Assembly (NCBI GenBank): GCA_003342895.1
Contig: PTFA01000313.1
Span: 1 to 64,000 of the forward strand
Origin: Casuarius casuarius
Taxonomy: Eukaryota > Chordata > Aves > Casuariiformes > Casuariidae
Reading direction: 5' to 3'
DNA length: 64,000 nt
Positions 63,880 to 64,000 of the stretch are shown in pieces. Below the pieces are notes generated by a model that searched no databases, was not told the origin of the DNA, and saw only the letters and a program-made list of their open reading frames with translations. The translations under genes and the position numbers were made by a program. Each line of letters opens with the position of its first letter. The first letter of the stretch is position 1.

Positions 63880-64000
63880 CAGGAAGCCCCATCAGGAACA
63901 GCAGAAGTGGGGCTGGAGACAAGCCTACCTACAATGCAGCTCAGGGAAGGATGGGGGTCCCAGGCCTGAGCTTAAATGGAGCTCCTGGGCTGTGGGTATG
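63880..64000. repeat. Dispersed repeat, copy 2, cut by the window edge
   Basis: Shares GGGGCTGGAGACA, ACCTACAATGCAGCTCAG and GAGCTTAAATGGAGCTCCTG with the copy at 22840-23100 in the same order. The element probably continues past 64000. Confidence 0.5.

Overview
The window is vertebrate nuclear DNA and almost certainly avian. Genes have short exons, GT-AG introns and canonical exon phases. Several degraded CR1-type LINE fragments, typical of birds and other sauropsids, are present. There is no bacterial, viral or organellar gene organisation and no CRISPR array. One assembly gap (781 N, 13598-14378) interrupts the sequence.

Layout. (1) 1-5467, minus strand: the 5' half of a selectin gene, best matched to P-selectin (SELP). 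It comprises a probable signal-peptide exon, the C-type lectin exon, the EGF exon and the first CCP/sushi exon, which is cut by the window edge. (2) 5468-10300: no recognised gene, but two CpG-rich blocks. (3) 10609-11661, minus strand: an intronless 350-codon reading frame for a PI-PLC X-domain protein of the bacterial type, with both catalytic histidines. (4) 12745-13235: a CR1 LINE 3' end, followed by the gap and a roughly 100-bp GC-rich minisatellite. (5) 14814-17777, plus strand: the last four coding exons of an HTATIP2 (TIP30)-like oxidoreductase. Its NAD(P)-binding N terminus is not visible and probably lies in the gap. (6) 17778-25470: intergenic, with an old LINE relic and one copy of a dispersed repeat. 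(7) 25578-37414, plus strand: complete RGS5 in five coding exons (181 aa), with a TATA box. (8) 37415-43899: the convergent intergenic region with candidate poly(A) signals for both neighbours. (9) 43900-49465, minus strand: complete RGS4 in five coding exons (209 aa), also with a TATA box. (10) 49603-64000: RGS4 upstream DNA with no recognised gene, one old LINE relic and a second copy of the dispersed repeat at the right edge.

RGS4 and RGS5 are inverted paralogues in tail-to-tail orientation, as in human 1q23. They share exon phases and the lengths of three of their five coding exons (44, 62 and 167 bp). Both proteins are GTPase-activating proteins for Gi/Gq alpha subunits, and both begin Met-Cys-Lys-Gly-Leu, the substrate of the oxygen-sensitive Cys N-degron pathway. 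Selectins and RGS4/5 both lie on human 1q. The PI-PLC-like and HTATIP2-like genes lying between them are the unexpected members of the neighbourhood.

I found no convincing undescribed multi-gene system. The points most worth follow-up are the HTATIP2-like copy and the intronless PI-PLC-like gene in a chromosome-1q-type block, a CpG-rich candidate alternative promoter with an X-box-like motif in RGS5 intron 1, and a 23-nt poly(T) run 15 nt from an RGS5 splice acceptor.
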